From Pseudomonas spelaei (lineage in GTDB: Bacteria > Pseudomonadota > Gammaproteobacteria > Pseudomonadales > Pseudomonadaceae), in contig NZ_WNNK01000005.1 in the NCBI RefSeq assembly GCF_009724245.1, positions 62,001-126,000 of the forward strand: a stretch of 64,000 nucleotides of DNA, given 5' to 3'. Made by a program: the position numbers and the translations under genes. Below the pieces are notes generated by a model, which searched no databases, was not told where the DNA came from, and saw nothing but the letters and a program-made list of their open reading frames with translations. This document shows, piece by piece, positions 53,926 through 63,952 of the stretch (position 1 is its first letter; each line of letters begins with the position of its first letter).

Positions 53926-55329
53926 ATGACCCTCAAGGGCGATCGGCAAACGGACTTCGCCTACCAGGCGGTCTATCGCTATATGATCAATCTGATCAAC
54001 GAGGTCGGCACCGACGCCAGAGTCAAGTTGCCTTCCTTGCGGCAATTGTCGGCGCGTTTGAACGTATCGATCTCGACGGTGCAGTACGCCTATTCCTTGC
54101 TGGAGAAGGAGGGCAGGATCTACTCGGTCGCCAAGTCTGGCTATTACGCCTGGCCGATACCCACTCATCCAACAGGGTGTACGGGGGGCGATTTGCTGGA
54201 GCGATTGTATGCTGGCACCCGCCGCCCGGGCATGCTGGTGCTGAGCGTAGACGAGCCGGCACGGCAGTTGTCTCTGGACGGCCCGTTGCTGCTGCTGGAG
54301 CGCGAATTGGTGCGCCAGTACCCACGCCATTTACAGCCCTGGTCACAGCCCTGCGGGGTCTGGGAACTGCGGGCCGCGCTGGCGGCGCGCTACACCTCGT
54401 CACCGACCCGTTGCTGGCAGGCGGATGACGTCTACATTGGCGCCGACCTGCGGGGCGTCCTGGAAATTCTGATTGAAGTGCTGGGCCTCAAGGGCGCCAC
54501 CGTTGTCGTGGAGTCGCCCTGCGATTGGTCGATCCTGCGGCTGTTGCAAGAGTCTGGCGTGGGCATCATTGAATTGCCCTACTGTCATGACAGCCTGGAC
54601 CTGACGGCCTTTGAGCAACTGCTGCGTAATGAGTCGGTGCACCTGACGTTGCTCTCATCGAGGGTCAGCCTGCCGTCGGGCTCGGTCATGTCTGGTGGTG
54701 AACGCTTGCAGGTGGTGCGCCTGCTGGACCAGTACGGTTGCTGGCTACTGGAGAACGATACCGAGGGGGAGCTGGGCTTCGAACAATCAGTGACTGCGCT
54801 GCGGGATCTGGCAAACCCCGAACGGTTGATGGTGTTTTCCACGTTCGAGAAGGTGCTCGGGCCGGAGGCGCCCTATGGCTACCTCTTGTCTCGATATTTG
54901 AGTGCCGAGCTGCAGCGCCAGTTTCTGCTGCGGGCATTTCGCCTCTCTTCGATCCGCCAGCGAGCCCTTGCCCGGCTCTATCAAAACGGGCGAGTTGACC
55001 AACACCTGCAGGCGTTACGGCGCTTATTGAAAGAGCAGGCGAGCTTGATGAGGCCGCGCCTGGACGAGCACCTGACGGATTGGGTCAACTACCGAATGCC
55101 GGTGGCCGGCGCGACCTTCTGGTTATCCTCGAGGCAAGCGGTGGACATGCGTCAGGTGTTCCAGCATATGCTGGGTCATCAGGTAGTCATTGCCCCGGGC
55201 GAGTTGTTCAGCGTCAGCGGTTTGCATCAACAACACCTGCGGTTGAGCCATACCTTTGACGGGCAACACAACCTGGACCTTGCCTTGATTGAGCTGGCCC
55301 AGGCGTTAAAGCAGGCGCAGGTTGAGTGA
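53926..55329 (+). CDS. MocR/GntR-type regulator with aminotransferase-like domain
   Basis: A 467-residue protein: an N-terminal GntR winged helix (YQAVYRYMINLINEVG, VKLPSLRQLSARLNVSISTV, AYSLLEKEGRIYS) and a C-terminal fold-type I aminotransferase domain. The PLP-binding Lys is apparently kept in FSTFEKVLGPEAPYGYLLS near residue 308, and LLENDTEGELGF holds the region of the PLP-pyridine Asp as END. MocR proteins sense PLP or an amino compound and control nearby metabolic genes. It begins 36 bases after the unknown gene. The start at 53926 avoids six doubtful residues. The target is unknown. Confidence 0.85.
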   Translation: MTLKGDRQTDFAYQAVYRYMINLINEVGTDARVKLPSLRQLSARLNVSISTVQYAYSLLEKEGRIYSVAKSGYYAWPIPTHPTGCTGGDLLERLYAGTRRPGMLVLSVDEPARQLSLDGPLLLLERELVRQYPRHLQPWSQPCGVWELRAALAARYTSSPTRCWQADDVYIGADLRGVLEILIEVLGLKGATVVVESPCDWSILRLLQESGVGIIELPYCHDSLDLTAFEQLLRNESVHLTLLSSRVSLPSGSVMSGGERLQVVRLLDQYGCWLLENDTEGELGFEQSVTALRDLANPERLMVFSTFEKVLGPEAPYGYLLSRYLSAELQRQFLLRAFRLSSIRQRALARLYQNGRVDQHLQALRRLLKEQASLMRPRLDEHLTDWVNYRMPVAGATFWLSSRQAVDMRQVFQHMLGHQVVIAPGELFSVSGLHQQHLRLSHTFDGQHNLDLALIELAQALKQAQVE

Positions 55330-55446
55330 TTCGGAGGAGGGTGCCAGAAGTTTTGCTAGTTGTTGTAGGATCGATATCATCGCGTAGTAGTCCAAGTCTC
55401 AGTAAACTGCACTTTTTCCGAATCCTTCTCTTTCAGAGGTTTATGC

Positions 55447-57090
55447 ATGACTCTCAGTCCTTTTGCGGGCAAACCGGCGCCAGCTCAGTTGCTGGTGGAC
55501 ATCCCGCGACTGGTAACGGCCTATTACACCGGCCAGCCTGATGCAGCGATCTCCACCCAGCGCGTGGCCTTTGGTACTTCCGGGCACCGTGGTAGCTCCT
55601 TCGACCTGAGTTTCAACGAATGGCATGTGCTTGCCATCAGCCAGGCTATTTGCCTGTACCGCGAAGCCCAAGGCATCAATGGCCCGCTGTTTGTTGGCCT
55701 GGACACCCACGCCTTGTCGACCCCGGCCGGCGCCAGCGCCCTGGAGGTCCTGGCCGCCAATGGTGTGCATGTGATGCTCGCCGAAGGCGACGAATACACC
55801 CCGACTCCGGCGATTTCTCACGCCATCATTTGCTATAACCGGGGTCGCACCAGCGGCCTGGCGGACGGTATTGTCATCACGCCATCCCACAACCCGCCGC
55901 AAAGCGGTGGCTACAAGTACAACCCGCCCAACGGTGGCCCGGCCGATACCCACATCACCAAATGGATCGAAGCCAAGGCCAACGAGTTGCTGGCTAACAA
56001 GCTGGCCGGGGTCAAGCGTATTACCCATGCGCAGGCACTGAAGGCTGACACCACTCACCGCCATGACTACCTCAACAGTTATGTGGCGGACCTGATCAAC
56101 GTCATCGACATGGACGCGATCCGCAGCGCTGGCCTGCGCCTGGGTGTTGATCCTCTGGGCGGCGCTGGCGTGCGCTACTGGCCGGCGATTGCCGAGCACT
56201 ACCGTCTGAACCTGGACGTGGTGAACACCGAAGTTGACGCGACTTTCCGCTTCATGAGCGTCGACTGGGATGGTCAGATCCGCATGGATCCGTCCTCCAG
56301 TTATGCCATGCAAGGCTTGATCGGACTCAAGGAACGCTATGACGTGGCGTTTGCCTGCGATCCGGACCACGATCGCCATGGCATCGTCACGCCGTCCGGT
56401 GGCCTGCTGGCTCCGAACAACTACTTGGCGGTGTCCATCGACTACCTGTTCCAGAACCGTCCTGACTGGCGCGCCGATGCGGCCGTGGGCAAGACCGTGG
56501 TCAGCAGCGGCTTGATCGATCGGGTCACCCAGCGCATGGGGCGACGCTTGTATGAGGTGCCAGTGGGCTTCAAGTGGTTTGCTGACGGCTTGTTCGACGG
56601 ATCCCTGGGGTTTGGTGGCGAAGAGAGTGCGGGTGCGTCGTTCCTGCGCAAGGATGGCAGCGTTTGGAGCACCGACAAGGACGGTTTGATTCCGGCCTTG
56701 CTGGCCGCTGAGATGACCTCTCGTAAAGGCCAGGACCCAAGCCAGATCTACCGTGGGCTGACGGACGCGTTGGGCGAGCCGTTTGCCATCCGGGTTGATG
56801 CCAAGGCTACGCCGGCGCAGAAAGCGTTGCTGGGCAAGCTGTCGCCTGAGCAGGTGACGTCCAGGCAACTGGCCGGGGAGAGCATTCAGCAGATCCTCAG
56901 CCATGCGCCGGGTAACAACCAGGCGATTGGCGGGTTGAAAGTCATGACCGAAAACGGCTGGTTTGCTGCGCGGCCATCGGGTACTGAGGATATCTACAAG
57001 ATCTACGCCGAGAGCTTTGTTGGCGAGGATCACCTCAAGCGGTTGGTGGAAGAGGCACAGGTATTGGTGGATGGGGCTATAACTGCCTGA
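55447..57090 (+). CDS. pgm: Alpha-D-glucose phosphate-specific phosphoglucomutase
   Basis: Interconverts glucose 1-phosphate and glucose 6-phosphate, at the branch to glycogen, trehalose and exopolysaccharide. The 547 residues match the bacterial Pgm of this class. The phospho-serine loop is [12 protein letters not shown] (Ser about 146), the metal loop DPDHDRHG (about 306) and the sugar-binding [12 protein letters not shown]; the C-terminal phosphate loop is [16 protein letters not shown]. It starts at ATG 55447 with AGAGG upstream. Monocistronic. Confidence 0.95.
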   Translation: MTLSPFAGKPAPAQLLVDIPRLVTAYYTGQPDAAISTQRVAFGTSGHRGSSFDLSFNEWHVLAISQAICLYREAQGINGPLFVGLDTHALSTPAGASALEVLAANGVHVMLAEGDEYTPTPAISHAIICYNRGRTSGLADGIVITPSHNPPQSGGYKYNPPNGGPADTHITKWIEAKANELLANKLAGVKRITHAQALKADTTHRHDYLNSYVADLINVIDMDAIRSAGLRLGVDPLGGAGVRYWPAIAEHYRLNLDVVNTEVDATFRFMSVDWDGQIRMDPSSSYAMQGLIGLKERYDVAFACDPDHDRHGIVTPSGGLLAPNNYLAVSIDYLFQNRPDWRADAAVGKTVVSSGLIDRVTQRMGRRLYEVPVGFKWFADGLFDGSLGFGGEESAGASFLRKDGSVWSTDKDGLIPALLAAEMTSRKGQDPSQIYRGLTDALGEPFAIRVDAKATPAQKALLGKLSPEQVTSRQLAGESIQQILSHAPGNNQAIGGLKVMTENGWFAARPSGTEDIYKIYAESFVGEDHLKRLVEEAQVLVDGAITA

Positions 57091-57121
57091 TAGAAAAACA
57101 TACCTATCAGAGTGAAACCCT

Positions 57122-57231
57122 TGTGGGAGCTGTCGAGCCCCAGCGAGGCTGCGATAGCGGTGGAGCTGCCAACATCAAGGCTGGCAGTGCCGACGCTATC
57201 GCAGCCTCGCTGGGGCTCGACAACTCCCACA
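57122..57231. repeat. Large REP/BIME-type palindrome after pgm
   Basis: The left arm from 57122 (TGTGGGAG...) pairs over about 35 bases with the right arm ending at 57231 (...CTCCCACA); it includes GAGCCCCAGCGAGGCTGCG on one side and its complement on the other. The centre contains a smaller inner repeat (GCTGCCA / TGGCAG). It shares the GAGGCTGCGAT core with 1161-1221. It lies between convergent pgm and pirin and may protect or end transcripts. Confidence 0.8.
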
Positions 57232-57291
57232 GTTGCCCTGAACCGGGTATTTCAAGCGCATTGCTGATTCCCCACCCTCTCTGGATTGGAC

Positions 57292-57987
57292 TCAGGCCAG
57301 GTCGACCAACACGATCTCGCTGTCCTCAATCGCCGTCACCCGCAACACTTGCTCATCCTCAATCGCTACACCGTCTCGAGCTTGCGCACGCAAGCCATTG
57401 ACTTCAATGACCCCCGTAGCCGGCACCAGATACGCCCGGCGCCCGCTGTCCAGCCGGTACTCGGCGCTTTCCCCGGCTTTCAGGTTGGCCGCGACCAACC
57501 GCGCATCCGCCCGAATCCGCAGGCTTTCGGTATCGCCGGTTTTGCCGCTGGCCAAGGTCACAAAACCCTCACGATTGCCTTTTGGAAACGGCTTGGCACC
57601 CCACGATGGCGCGGAGCCGGCTTCATTGGGAATGATCCAGATCTGAAACAGCTTGGTGGGTGTGGCTTCAAGGTTGTATTCGCTGTGAGCGATACCGGTA
57701 CCCGCGCTCATCACCTGTACGTCACCGGCTTCGGTACGGCCCTTGTTGCCGAGGCTGTCCTCGTGGGTGATGGCACCTTCACGGATATAGGTGATGATCT
57801 CCATGTCCCGGTGCGGGTGCTTCGGGAAACCGGTGCCCGGAGCAATGATGTCGTCGTTCCACACCCGCAGGTTGCCCCAGTGCATGCGGTTGGGTTCGTG
57901 GTACTCGGCGAATGAAAAGTGGTGATGGGCATCCAGCCAGCCGTGGTTGGCGCCGCCGAGGGTATTGAAAGGTCGAAGTTCAAGCAT
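57292..57987 (-). CDS. Pirin-family bicupin
   Basis: A 231-residue YhhW-like pirin; some act as quercetinases, others as redox sensors. All four metal ligands of the family are present: H57 and H59 in FPKH57PH59RDME, H101 and E103 in GIAH101SE103YN. The N-terminus MLELRPFNTLGGANHGWLDA is typical. The role here is not shown by context; it is divergent from the helicase gene and convergent with pgm. Confidence 0.92.
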   Translation of the reverse strand: MLELRPFNTLGGANHGWLDAHHHFSFAEYHEPNRMHWGNLRVWNDDIIAPGTGFPKHPHRDMEIITYIREGAITHEDSLGNKGRTEAGDVQVMSAGTGIAHSEYNLEATPTKLFQIWIIPNEAGSAPSWGAKPFPKGNREGFVTLASGKTGDTESLRIRADARLVAANLKAGESAEYRLDSGRRAYLVPATGVIEVNGLRAQARDGVAIEDEQVLRVTAIEDSEIVLVDLA

Positions 57988-58214
57988 GATCGTCTCCTGT
58001 TGATGACAACATCATCCAATAGGCCAAGATCGATAAAAAGCGTAAAAACTGCCTGATTCTCATCAGTTAGTTCGATGTTTTGCAGATGCCACTACTTAGA
58101 CCTAATCTTCACTTCATCGCCTAACTGCATGAGCACAAAGCAATTGGCTGGAACTGGCGGAGGATTCCGGCGACCATAGGCCTCCGCTTTTACCGCCCCA
58201 TCGCAGGAGTCCGC

Positions 58215-60707
58215 GTGCCGCAACACACCCCCGATCTTCCGCCCGAACTGCGGCCGCTGGCCGAAATGCCTCTGTTGAAACGACTCGCCGCCCGACTCTT
58301 CGGCCACGGCCTGACGCGTCTGCGTGCCCAACACCGTTTCTCCTGGCTGCATGGCCAGGCAGACGGCTTTCGCAGTGGACACACGGCAGGCGTGGAGTAT
58401 GGCTACCAGGAAGGCAAGATCGATGGCCTCGAGGAAGGCCGCCAAGTTCTGCTGATTCGCGACTTCCGTCCAGATGAACACCGTGCACCGGGGGTGGACG
58501 ATGACCTGTTTGATGATTGGCGCCTGCCCCTCACTGCCGAGCTGAAAAAACGCATCAAGGCCGATGTGGCGCGCCTGCTGCCAGCCCATGCGCAACCGAG
58601 CGTTGCCCAATGGAAGATGATTTTCAGCGATACGCCGTCCACTTCGGTGATAGCCGGCGCCGGCGCGGGCAAGTCCACCTCGTTGGTGCTGCGTATCCTG
58701 CTGCTCACCCACTACCTGGGCTTTGAACTGGGTTCAATGACCGTGGTGACGTTCACCCGGGAGTCGCGCAGAGACTTCATCAATAAGCTCATGGAGATTC
58801 TCAGCCTGTGGGGCCAACCCCTTGGAATGAAAGAGGCACAAGCGGTGGTGCGCACCTTCCATTCGCGTATCTTGCCGATGGTCCGCAGCCTGCCAGGCTT
58901 TGAACGGCTGCAAGCGTTTGAAAACCTCAATGCCCGCACTGAAGCGGGGTTTGATGAGGTAGACAGTAACCCCTTCGAACTGCGCATCAACGACACCCAG
59001 CGCCAACAACTGAACGCCTGTTACCACGGGCTCTACGGTCGTCATGAGCGGTTTCGTGAGCTGATAGCGCCCCTGGCGCGCCATGCCCTGCAACTCAAGG
59101 AGCTGGAGCGCGACCACCCGGACGTGCAGAAGCGGGTAGCGGTGACCGAGCTGGCGGCCAAGCGCGATGAAGAGCTTTGCGATGCCATCGAAGACTTGTG
59201 GTTTCGTGCCGGCGCCTGGCCAATCAAGGGGATCGAGCCGAATCGGCAGACGGTGCAAATCAACGGGGCGCAGTTCCATTGCCATGGTTACATCGCCGAA
59301 CTGGATACCTGGGTGGTATTGGGCTTCGATCCGCATGAGAACGCCCGGATCAGCCGTCCAGGTTCCAAGCTGTCGGTGCGTGCGGAGTGGGCGGTCAAAC
59401 GCACGTTGTTTCAAGCTTTCTGTCGCAAGCCATTGATATGGATTGAAAGTTATGAGTCGTCAAAGCGTTTGCTGAGCAGTCTGGCAGGGGACGCAACCGC
59501 CGGACCGGGCTTTGATTACAAGGTCAAGGGCGAACTGGCGTCGGCACCGCTGCTGGACAGTTTTGTCGCGGCAGCCGGCTTTATCGAGAACCTGGGCCTG
59601 GATGTACCCACCGCCGTGGGGCAAATGAGCTTCGCCAAGGACGACCCTGACCGTTTCTTCTTTGAAGCCCTGAGCATCTTCTGGAAGGCCCTGGAAGATC
59701 ACCTGCTGGACCAATCGCCGCCGATCATGACCTACAACCGGATGTTCTCGTTGTTTGGCGAAAACACCCCGGAAAACCTGAAGTTGCTCAGTGACGGGCT
59801 ATTACGGCCGATGTCGCACCTGATGATCGATGAATTCCAGGACGTGTCACCACAGATCGTCTCGTGGCTGCGCGCCAGCCTGCGGGAGATCCGCAGCCGT
59901 GGTCCGGCGATGCATGTGGGCCGTGGCGCGCAGTGTTCTTCGCTGTTGTGCGTAGGGGATGATTGGCAGTCGATCTATGGCTGGCGCGGCAGCTCGCCCA
60001 AATACTTCATGGAGTTCAACAAGGAGTTCCCGTCGCCGGCCACGACCCGGGTGATGCTGGGGGAGAATTATCGCAGCCACCAACATGTGATTGATGCCGC
60101 CGAGCATATCGTACGGGCCACACCGGCCATCAGTGGCAAGAAGGCCAAGGCGAGCGGGGCGCCGAAGGCCCTGGTACCTGTGGTGGTGCGTGATCGCGAT
60201 GATGCGGCCTTGGGCCGGGAGCTGTTGGCGCACTATCAACAGGGCGATTCAATATTAATGTTGTATCGAAAAAGTAGCGATAAGCTATTGATTCAAGAGC
60301 ATATTCAGTCAGTAGTTAATCTGGATTCGAGCTTGCCGCCCACAGCGCGCCGGCTCAAGCAATTGACCTATCACAGCGCCAAAGGGCTGCAGGCGGACGC
60401 CGTGTTCTTGCTTGGGGATTGCCAGCACCTGACGAGTTCACCCTATAAGAATCAGGTCTACCGCATGGCGGGATTGGGCAAAGAGGGTGATGCCCAAGCG
60501 TACGATTCTGCGCAGAAGGACGAAGTATTGCGCCTGGCTTATGTGGGCATTACCCGGGCCGTGAGCCATTGCTATTGGTACATCGAAGGGCAGGACGCCC
60601 AAGGGGTGAATGTGCCGAAGGCGTCGGATCGTATTGCGCAGGGCAAAGCGTTTTTTGATGATCAGCGTGGCTCAAAGCCACAGGAGCGAGGCGGCTCGCT
60701 CCTGTAG
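58215..60707 (+). CDS. UvrD-family DNA helicase, 830 aa
   Basis: Superfamily 1 helicase. The GTG at 58215 is preceded by GCAGGAG. An N-terminal region of about 135 residues without clear family (LRAQHRFSWLHGQADGFRSG) comes first, then motif I VIAGAGAGKSTSL (about 145), Ia VVTFTRESRRDFINKLM, II LMIDEFQDVSPQI (about 536), III GDDWQSIYGWRGSSPKYF, V TYHSAKGLQADAV and VI LAYVGITRAVSHCYWYI. No C-terminal nuclease domain is seen. It lies outside the island. The extra N-terminal region and the long insert between Ia and II separate it from UvrD, Rep and PcrA. Confidence 0.87.
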   Translation: MPQHTPDLPPELRPLAEMPLLKRLAARLFGHGLTRLRAQHRFSWLHGQADGFRSGHTAGVEYGYQEGKIDGLEEGRQVLLIRDFRPDEHRAPGVDDDLFDDWRLPLTAELKKRIKADVARLLPAHAQPSVAQWKMIFSDTPSTSVIAGAGAGKSTSLVLRILLLTHYLGFELGSMTVVTFTRESRRDFINKLMEILSLWGQPLGMKEAQAVVRTFHSRILPMVRSLPGFERLQAFENLNARTEAGFDEVDSNPFELRINDTQRQQLNACYHGLYGRHERFRELIAPLARHALQLKELERDHPDVQKRVAVTELAAKRDEELCDAIEDLWFRAGAWPIKGIEPNRQTVQINGAQFHCHGYIAELDTWVVLGFDPHENARISRPGSKLSVRAEWAVKRTLFQAFCRKPLIWIESYESSKRLLSSLAGDATAGPGFDYKVKGELASAPLLDSFVAAAGFIENLGLDVPTAVGQMSFAKDDPDRFFFEALSIFWKALEDHLLDQSPPIMTYNRMFSLFGENTPENLKLLSDGLLRPMSHLMIDEFQDVSPQIVSWLRASLREIRSRGPAMHVGRGAQCSSLLCVGDDWQSIYGWRGSSPKYFMEFNKEFPSPATTRVMLGENYRSHQHVIDAAEHIVRATPAISGKKAKASGAPKALVPVVVRDRDDAALGRELLAHYQQGDSILMLYRKSSDKLLIQEHIQSVVNLDSSLPPTARRLKQLTYHSAKGLQADAVFLLGDCQHLTSSPYKNQVYRMAGLGKEGDAQAYDSAQKDEVLRLAYVGITRAVSHCYWYIEGQDAQGVNVPKASDRIAQGKAFFDDQRGSKPQERGGSLL
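60681..60704 (+). terminator. Hairpin over the end of the helicase gene
   Basis: CAGGAGCGAG and CTCGCTCCTG pair perfectly over 10 bases around a GCGG loop, overlapping the last codons. The T-tract is lacking, so this could also stall or protect convergent transcripts. Confidence 0.4.
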
Positions 60708-60713
60708 TTGATG

Positions 60714-60968
60714 TTAAGCCCGCAGGGACAGCGGCGGCACAAACGATTCCAGCTCGTCTTCGACGGCCTCGATAATCCGCTCCACATCCGCCGCATTCAT
60801 TACCGTGGAGCAGGGGATACCGGCGATGGCGATCAGGGTTTCGCCACTGGCGCGGTCAAACAGCCTGGCAATCATGCTTGCAGGAGTGTCCATACTCCCT
60901 TCAAAGCCCATTGGATGGAAATGCCAGCGCATCAGCTGGCAGGCGTTGGGGAACGTCACTTTGTTCAT
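60714..60968 (-). CDS. DUF1652 small protein
   Basis: An 84-residue protein (from MNKVTFPNACQLMRWHF) resembling the Pseudomonas DUF1652 family of unknown function, with LFDRASGETLIAIAGIPC and an acidic amphipathic C-terminal helix (DVERIIEAVEDELESF). A start at 60986 adds six residues. It is convergent with the helicase, with 6 bases between the stops. Confidence 0.75.
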   Translation of the reverse strand: MNKVTFPNACQLMRWHFHPMGFEGSMDTPASMIARLFDRASGETLIAIAGIPCSTVMNAADVERIIEAVEDELESFVPPLSLRA

Positions 60969-61243
60969 GTTGCCCACCTTGTTCATTGAGCGCTTCCTTT
61001 AGCTCGCGGCAGGGGCGCCATGACCGTCACTGGTCAGGGCCGTTGAAAACTTAAAATAGCATTCGTTCGCAACACCATGGGCAGTTTTTTAGCTCCGTTC
61101 GGCGGTTGTCATCCACTCATTTGATGTGCGTCATATCCCACAGAACTTTGGGCGATAGGCCATTAGTCAGAACTGTCAATTGACCATTGAAGGCGCAGGA
61201 AAAGTTCGGCAAGCTCCGGGGTTTGCCAGCCCCAGAGCATTTT

Positions 61244-62068
61244 ATGCCCGACATCGCCCCAGACGATGACTCCCAGCAGACCCAGGCCACCGGCGAGATC
61301 GTCCTGCGTCATCACCTATGCTGGAAGCGACGGGACCTGGAAGGGGTGATGGCGTACTACCACCCGGCAATCCAGTACCACGATTTCTTTCAGAACCGCG
61401 TGGTGGGTTTTGACGAGCTGCGCGAGTACCTGCACGCCAGCATGCCCCGCGGCCCCGATGAAGCGATTGAGCACAGTGACCGCATCCGTGTCGACGGCGA
61501 CACAGCATTCATTCAATACCGCATCACCTTGCGGGGCAGTCAGGGCCTGGTGTCGTTTCGCACCAGTGAAGCGATCACCGTGCGCGACGGCCTGATCTGG
61601 CGAGTCAATGAATATGCCTCACTGGTGCATGAGCAACCCACCAGCCGTACCCGCTCCCAGGCGCTGCGCCCGACCGTCAGCCGCCTGGGCCTGTCGCCCC
61701 AGCAGTTGAGTTACCTGGCCAACGACTTGCAGCAGTACTTCCAGCATCAACAACCCTATCTGGATCCGGAACTCGACCTGCAACAGGTGGCCAAGGAGTG
61801 CGGCTACAGCCGCAACCAGATTTCCTACCTGTTGAATCAGGTGCTGGGGCAGAGCTTTTACCGCTACGTCAACCAGGCGCGCTTACAGCATTTGCTCGCG
61901 ACGCTGGACAAGGCCACGCCGCCGATTCGCATCGATGAGCTGGCCTTTGCCGCCGGTTTCAATTCCCTGTCGGCCTTCTACAGCTGTTTTCGTCAGCACA
62001 CAGGCTTGTCGCCCAAGGCCTACGTCAAACAAATTTCCCTGCGTGCACGCGCGCAAGACGCTTACTGA
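61244..62068 (+). CDS. AraC-family regulator with N-terminal SnoaL/NTF2-like domain
   Basis: A 274-residue regulator of unusual make-up. Residues 1-135 form a SnoaL-like (NTF2-fold) domain: LRHHLCWKRRDLEGVMAYYH, IQYHDFFQNRVVGFDELREY and FRTSEAITVRDGLIWRVNEYAS. After a linker, residues 165-274 form the AraC DNA-binding domain: LQQVAKECGYSRNQISYLLN and RIDELAFAAGFNSLSAFYSCFRQHTGLSPKAYVKQ. The ATG at 61244 is used; a TTG at 61187 adds 19 residues. It sits 48 bases before the oxidoreductase and probably controls that operon, sensing a ligand in the SnoaL domain. Confidence 0.85.
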   Translation: MPDIAPDDDSQQTQATGEIVLRHHLCWKRRDLEGVMAYYHPAIQYHDFFQNRVVGFDELREYLHASMPRGPDEAIEHSDRIRVDGDTAFIQYRITLRGSQGLVSFRTSEAITVRDGLIWRVNEYASLVHEQPTSRTRSQALRPTVSRLGLSPQQLSYLANDLQQYFQHQQPYLDPELDLQQVAKECGYSRNQISYLLNQVLGQSFYRYVNQARLQHLLATLDKATPPIRIDELAFAAGFNSLSAFYSCFRQHTGLSPKAYVKQISLRARAQDAY

Positions 62069-62116
62069 GGTCAGGCACTAGGATCACGCCATCGATTTTG
62101 GGTGGTGGAGTTGGGT

Positions 62117-63523
62117 ATGCCGGCGTGGCGCACTATCAGTTTATGGATGGACCAGTTGGATGAGCCGCTGGTGGCTCGACCGTCGCTGGAGCAGGACCTG
62201 GACGTCAACGTGGTCATCATCGGTGCCGGTTATACCGGGCTGTGGACTGCCTATTACCTCAAGCGCCAGGCCCCTGAACTGAAGATCGCCATCATCGAGG
62301 CGCAAACCGCCGGCTTTGGCGCTTCGGGCCGCAACGGTGGCTGGTTGATGGGCAATCTGCTGGGAGAAGACAGCTTGCTGGCGGGATTGTCCCCCGAACA
62401 ACGCCGCGCCTCGTTCGACTTGCTGCATGGCATCCCCGATGAAGTGGCCCAGGTGATCGAGCGCGAAGGTATCGCCTGCGATTACCGCAAGGGCGGAGTG
62501 CTGTACTGCGCGGCCCGCTATCCCGAGCAGGAAGTCAGCCTGCGTCAATACTTGAAAAAACTGCATGCCCAAGGCCTCACCGAAGACGATTATCGCTGGT
62601 TGAGCCCGCAACAGTTGGCCGAGCAGATTCGTATCGCCAAGCCTTACGGCGGCATTTACGCCCCGCATGTCGCGACTATTCACCCGGCCAAGCTGGTACG
62701 AGGCCTGGCGCGCGTGGTCGAGCAAATGGGGGTCAAAATCTACGAAAACAGCCCGGTGACCCACTGGCAGTCCGGTAGCCTGCGCACCGACAAGGCGAAG
62801 GTCCGTGCTTCCTGGGTGGTGCCGGCCGTCGAGGGCTATGCCACGACCCTGGCGCCTTTGGGGCGTTATCAATTGCCAGTACAAAGCCTGATTGTCGCTA
62901 CTGAGCCGCTGCCCGCCAGTACCTGGGACGAAATCGGCCTGAACCGAGGCCAGGCCTTTGGCGAAAGCAGCCGCCAGGTCACTTATGGCCAGCGCACGAT
63001 GGACAACCGCCTGGTGTTCGGCGCCCGTGGCGGCTATCAGTTTGCCGGCAAGCTGCGGCACAACTTTGACTTGACCGACAGTGAAGTGGAACTGCGCCGC
63101 TATCTGTTCGGCGAGCTGTTTCCCCAACTCAAGAACGTACGCATCACTCACGCCTGGGGCGGCAACCTGGGCATGTCCCGACGCTTCAGGCCGCACATGC
63201 TCTGCGATCACACGACGGGCATTGCCTTGTCCGGTGGTTATGGCGGTGAGGGTGTCGGGGCCAGCCACCTCGGCGGCCGGACGCTGGCGGACATGATCCT
63301 GGGCCTCGACACGTCGTTGGTCAGCCAGCCATGGGTTATCCCTCAAGGCTCCCTGGACGCCCTCAAGGCCTGGGAGCCGGAACCCTGCCGCTGGCTGGGC
63401 TACAACGCGATCATCCGCAGCTTTGTCCACGAAGACCAGACCCTGGCCAACCCCGACAGCGCACCCTGGCGCCGCCGTTTGGCCAGCGGGGTTGCGGGGT
63501 TCATGGAAGGCTTCATGCACTAA
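62117..63523 (+). CDS. FAD-dependent amine oxidoreductase (PuuB/DadA-like)
   Basis: A 468-residue DAO-family flavoenzyme. The FAD-binding motif is VVIIGAGYTGLWTAYYL near residue 35, with the typical IIEAQTAGFGASGRNGGWLMG after it; the C-terminal flavin motif is GIALSGGYGGEGVGASHLGGR. The closest named relatives oxidise gamma-glutamylputrescine or similar amines. The ATG at 62117 follows GGTGGAG. The cupin and a secreted protein lie downstream, which suggests uptake and oxidation of an amine or polyamine. The substrate is not proven. Confidence 0.88.
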   Translation: MPAWRTISLWMDQLDEPLVARPSLEQDLDVNVVIIGAGYTGLWTAYYLKRQAPELKIAIIEAQTAGFGASGRNGGWLMGNLLGEDSLLAGLSPEQRRASFDLLHGIPDEVAQVIEREGIACDYRKGGVLYCAARYPEQEVSLRQYLKKLHAQGLTEDDYRWLSPQQLAEQIRIAKPYGGIYAPHVATIHPAKLVRGLARVVEQMGVKIYENSPVTHWQSGSLRTDKAKVRASWVVPAVEGYATTLAPLGRYQLPVQSLIVATEPLPASTWDEIGLNRGQAFGESSRQVTYGQRTMDNRLVFGARGGYQFAGKLRHNFDLTDSEVELRRYLFGELFPQLKNVRITHAWGGNLGMSRRFRPHMLCDHTTGIALSGGYGGEGVGASHLGGRTLADMILGLDTSLVSQPWVIPQGSLDALKAWEPEPCRWLGYNAIIRSFVHEDQTLANPDSAPWRRRLASGVAGFMEGFMH

Positions 63524-63544
63524 GTCGTTTCAATTACTGCAGGT

Positions 63545-63892
63545 ATGACCATGAGCATCACTCAATTCAAAGACACCCTCAACGCCCACTTGCCGGATTC
63601 CGGCCCCGTCGCCGTGCCGCTGGGCACTCCGGTGGCCGTGGCGTCAACCTTGAGTGTGGAGCGCAGCGATGGCGTCGAAACCGGCATCTGGGCATGCACC
63701 CCCGGGCGCTGGCGCCGGCAAATCGTGGCCCAGGAGTTCTGCCACTTCATCCAGGGCCGCTGCACGTTTACCCCGGACGACGGCGAAACCCTGCATATCG
63801 AAGCCGGCGACGCACTGATGTTGCCCGCCAACAGCACCGGTATCTGGGACATCCAGGAAACCGTGCGCAAGACCTACGTGTTGATTCTGTAA
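63545..63892 (+). CDS. Cupin_3 (DUF861) family protein
   Basis: A 115-residue single-domain cupin, a family often found beside FAD amine oxidases of polyamine catabolism. Cupin strands are GIWACTPGRWRRQIVAQEF, CHFIQGRCTFTPDDGETL and DALMLPANSTGIWDIQETV. It begins 21 bases after the oxidoreductase, hence probably one operon. The metal-binding His pattern is reduced, as is usual in DUF861. Confidence 0.85.
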   Translation: MTMSITQFKDTLNAHLPDSGPVAVPLGTPVAVASTLSVERSDGVETGIWACTPGRWRRQIVAQEFCHFIQGRCTFTPDDGETLHIEAGDALMLPANSTGIWDIQETVRKTYVLIL

Positions 63893-63952
63893 ACCTTTGA
63901 TCCTTGATCGCCTGCCATAAAAACAGCCCTATAACCGCCAGGAAATCGAACC

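Noticed and set aside
55441..57033. Minus-strand open frame of 530 codons opposite pgm
   Set aside because: Pgm motifs are complete on the plus strand; the antisense frame has no recognisable motif or RBS.
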